Shown piece after piece: positions 63,032 to 64,000 of a stretch of DNA of 64,000 nucleotides (the first letter of the stretch is position 1; every line of letters begins with the position of its first letter). The translations under genes were made by a program, and so were the position numbers. Under the pieces are notes generated by a model. It had not been told where the DNA came from. It did no database searches and was given only the letters and a program-made list of their open reading frames with translations. The DNA is from UBA8437 sp963582065. GTDB taxonomy: Bacteria > Planctomycetota > Planctomycetia > Planctomycetales > Planctomycetaceae. The stretch is taken from NCBI GenBank assembly GCA_963582065.1, contig CAUZRQ010000005.1, positions 46,957-110,956 on the forward strand, written 5' to 3'.

Positions 63032-64000
63032 TCAGCCTGTCTGCCCGATCAACTCATCGAAGTCGAGCGCGAAGGCCTCGTCGATCTCTCCGGGCGCGGC
63101 ATCGGGCATGATGTCTCCGTCGTCCTTCTGCCCGCCGCCTGAGCCCCCCGCCAGCGTGTCGGCCCCGCCCTGCCCCTTGACCATGTCGTCGCCGAGTTCC
63201 CCGACGACCGCGTCCCGGCCACCCCCGCCCCCCAGCGTGTCGTTGCCGTCTCCGCCCAGCAGGCTGTCGTTGCCCGAGCCGCCGTTGAACACGTCGTCCC
63301 CCAGGAACCCGGCCAGGATGTCGTCTCCGTTCTCACCCAGCAGGTGATCACCCCCGCTGCCCCCGGCCAGCGTGTCGTTGCCGTCTCCACCACGAAGCGT
63401 GACCATTCCGTCGTAGCTCCGCGCGTCGAGGAAGTTGGCGGTCTCGTCACCGCTGAGATCAATCTCCTCGATGTCGGCCATCGTCACCGTCTCGCTGCCG
63501 ACCACGCTGGTGTTGGTCACCGTGACGTCGCCCGTATCGGCGTGGACCAGCATGTCGGTGCCCTCGCCTCCGTCGACGGTGTCGGCCCCGGTGCCGGCCT
63601 CAAGCCGGTCCGCTCCCTCCTCGCCGTGCAGGTCGTCGCTGCCGTCTCCACCAACCAGGCTGTCGTCCCCGGCCCGGCCCCAGAGCGTGTCGTCCCCGGT
63701 CCCGCCGACCAGTTCGTCGTTGCCGATGCCCCCGATGACCGAATCGTTTCCGGTTCCCCCGGAGAGCATGTTGGCCCCGTCGGCACTCTGCAGCTGGTCG
63801 TCGTCACCGCCGCCGAAGACCGTATCGTCCCCGGTGCCGGCATCAATCGTGTCGTCCCCGGCGTGGGTGACCAGGCTGTCGTTGCCCGCTCCGCCGGTCA
63901 CCGAGTCGTTACCCCGCTGGCCCAGCACCGTGTCGTTGCCGTCACCGGAGGAGAGCACGTCGTCACCGGCCCGTCCGGCCAGGTTGTCGTCGGCCGAACC
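63032..64000 (-). CDS. RTX/hemolysin-type calcium-binding repeat protein, 5' end beyond the window
   Basis: The frame is open at base 64000, so the start lies outside. At least 323 residues are visible. Nonapeptide GGxGxDxLx repeats fill it (GGAGNDSLV, GGTGNDSVIGGIGNDELVGG, AGRAGDDVLSSGDGNDTVLG). These bind Ca2+ in a parallel beta-roll and are typical of type I-secreted proteins. The C-terminus (DGDIMPDAAPGEIDEAFALD) may hold the secretion signal. The cyclase gene ends five bases before its stop and is convergent. Cargo domain and transporter are outside the window. Confidence 0.9.
   Translation of the reverse strand, partial: GSADDNLAGRAGDDVLSSGDGNDTVLGQRGNDSVTGGAGNDSLVTHAGDDTIDAGTGDDTVFGGGDDDQLQSADGANMLSGGTGNDSVIGGIGNDELVGGTGDDTLWGRAGDDSLVGGDGSDDLHGEEGADRLEAGTGADTVDGGEGTDMLVHADTGDVTVTNTSVVGSETVTMADIEEIDLSGDETANFLDARSYDGMVTLRGGDGNDTLAGGSGGDHLLGENGDDILAGFLGDDVFNGGSGNDSLLGGDGNDTLGGGGGRDAVVGELGDDMVKGQGGADTLAGGSGGGQKDDGDIMPDAAPGEIDEAFALDFDELIGQTG

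Overview
The window looks like about 64 kb of a high-GC planctomycete chromosome (Planctomycetota, probably order Planctomycetales). The evidence is three large DUF1549/DUF1553 ('PSD1') proteins, two of them with an N-terminal haem-type CxxCH, five Tat-exported DUF1501 proteins, two sulfatases, PQQ-propeller proteins and a core replication cluster. No tRNA, rRNA, IS element or CRISPR array was seen. Both ends cut genes: a PSD1 protein on the left and an RTX-like repeat protein on the right.

Most unusual are two genes whose reading frames are each interrupted by a single in-frame TGA at a redox-active position. The first (3858-4463) is a glutathione peroxidase with TGA exactly at the catalytic Cys/Sec position; the other catalytic residues (Gln, Trp, Asn) are intact. 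The second (60036-61001, minus) is an exported thioredoxin-like protein with TGA after a conserved-looking Trp, in a W-U-P-G-K context. In both, a perfect hairpin follows the TGA, with its loop starting 22 and 24 nt after the stop and opening with AGUU. This is what a bacterial SECIS element looks like. I annotate both as selenoproteins. The thioredoxin-like one may be an undescribed selenoprotein family.

Region by region: 1-4.5 kb holds the partial PSD1 gene, a leucine-rich-repeat membrane-anchored protein and the Sec peroxidase. 4.5-15.4 kb holds a sulfatase, then a plus-strand run of PSD1, DUF1501, an 825-residue glycosidase-like protein, an isochorismatase-ThuA fusion and a small membrane protein. 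15.4-20.5 kb (minus) holds two secreted proteins, a DUF1501 protein and a sialate O-acetylesterase. 20.5-29.5 kb (minus) is the replication cluster: moxR, a tartrate/isopropylmalate-type dehydrogenase, a NifS-like cysteine desulfurase, a short dnaA, an AT-rich gap with origin-like motifs, dnaN, a DUF721/DciA gene and gyrB. recF is absent.

29.5-42 kb holds a PolB-like exonuclease, three DUF1501 genes, a sulfatase fused to a PQQ propeller, an esterase, a PSD1 gene without the N-terminal haem site and an SDR. 42-52.7 kb (minus) is a tightly overlapping set with two MFS transporters, an enolase-superfamily dehydratase, an SMP-30 lactonase, a BNR sialidase-like protein and a Gfo/Idh oxidoreductase, followed by a toroid-repeat protein and a YfhO-like membrane protein. 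This suggests scavenging of a sugar or sugar acid.

52.7-64 kb holds a secreted SMP-30 protein, a cysteine-rich metal-binding protein, a sodium symporter with a coupled 78-residue membrane protein, a PQQ protein, an EF-hand protein with Arg-rich repeats, an intradiol dioxygenase coupled to the Sec thioredoxin-like gene, an FHA/adenylyl cyclase regulator and the partial RTX protein. The overall picture is an exported polymer-degradation and redox lifestyle, with the likely chromosome origin in the middle.
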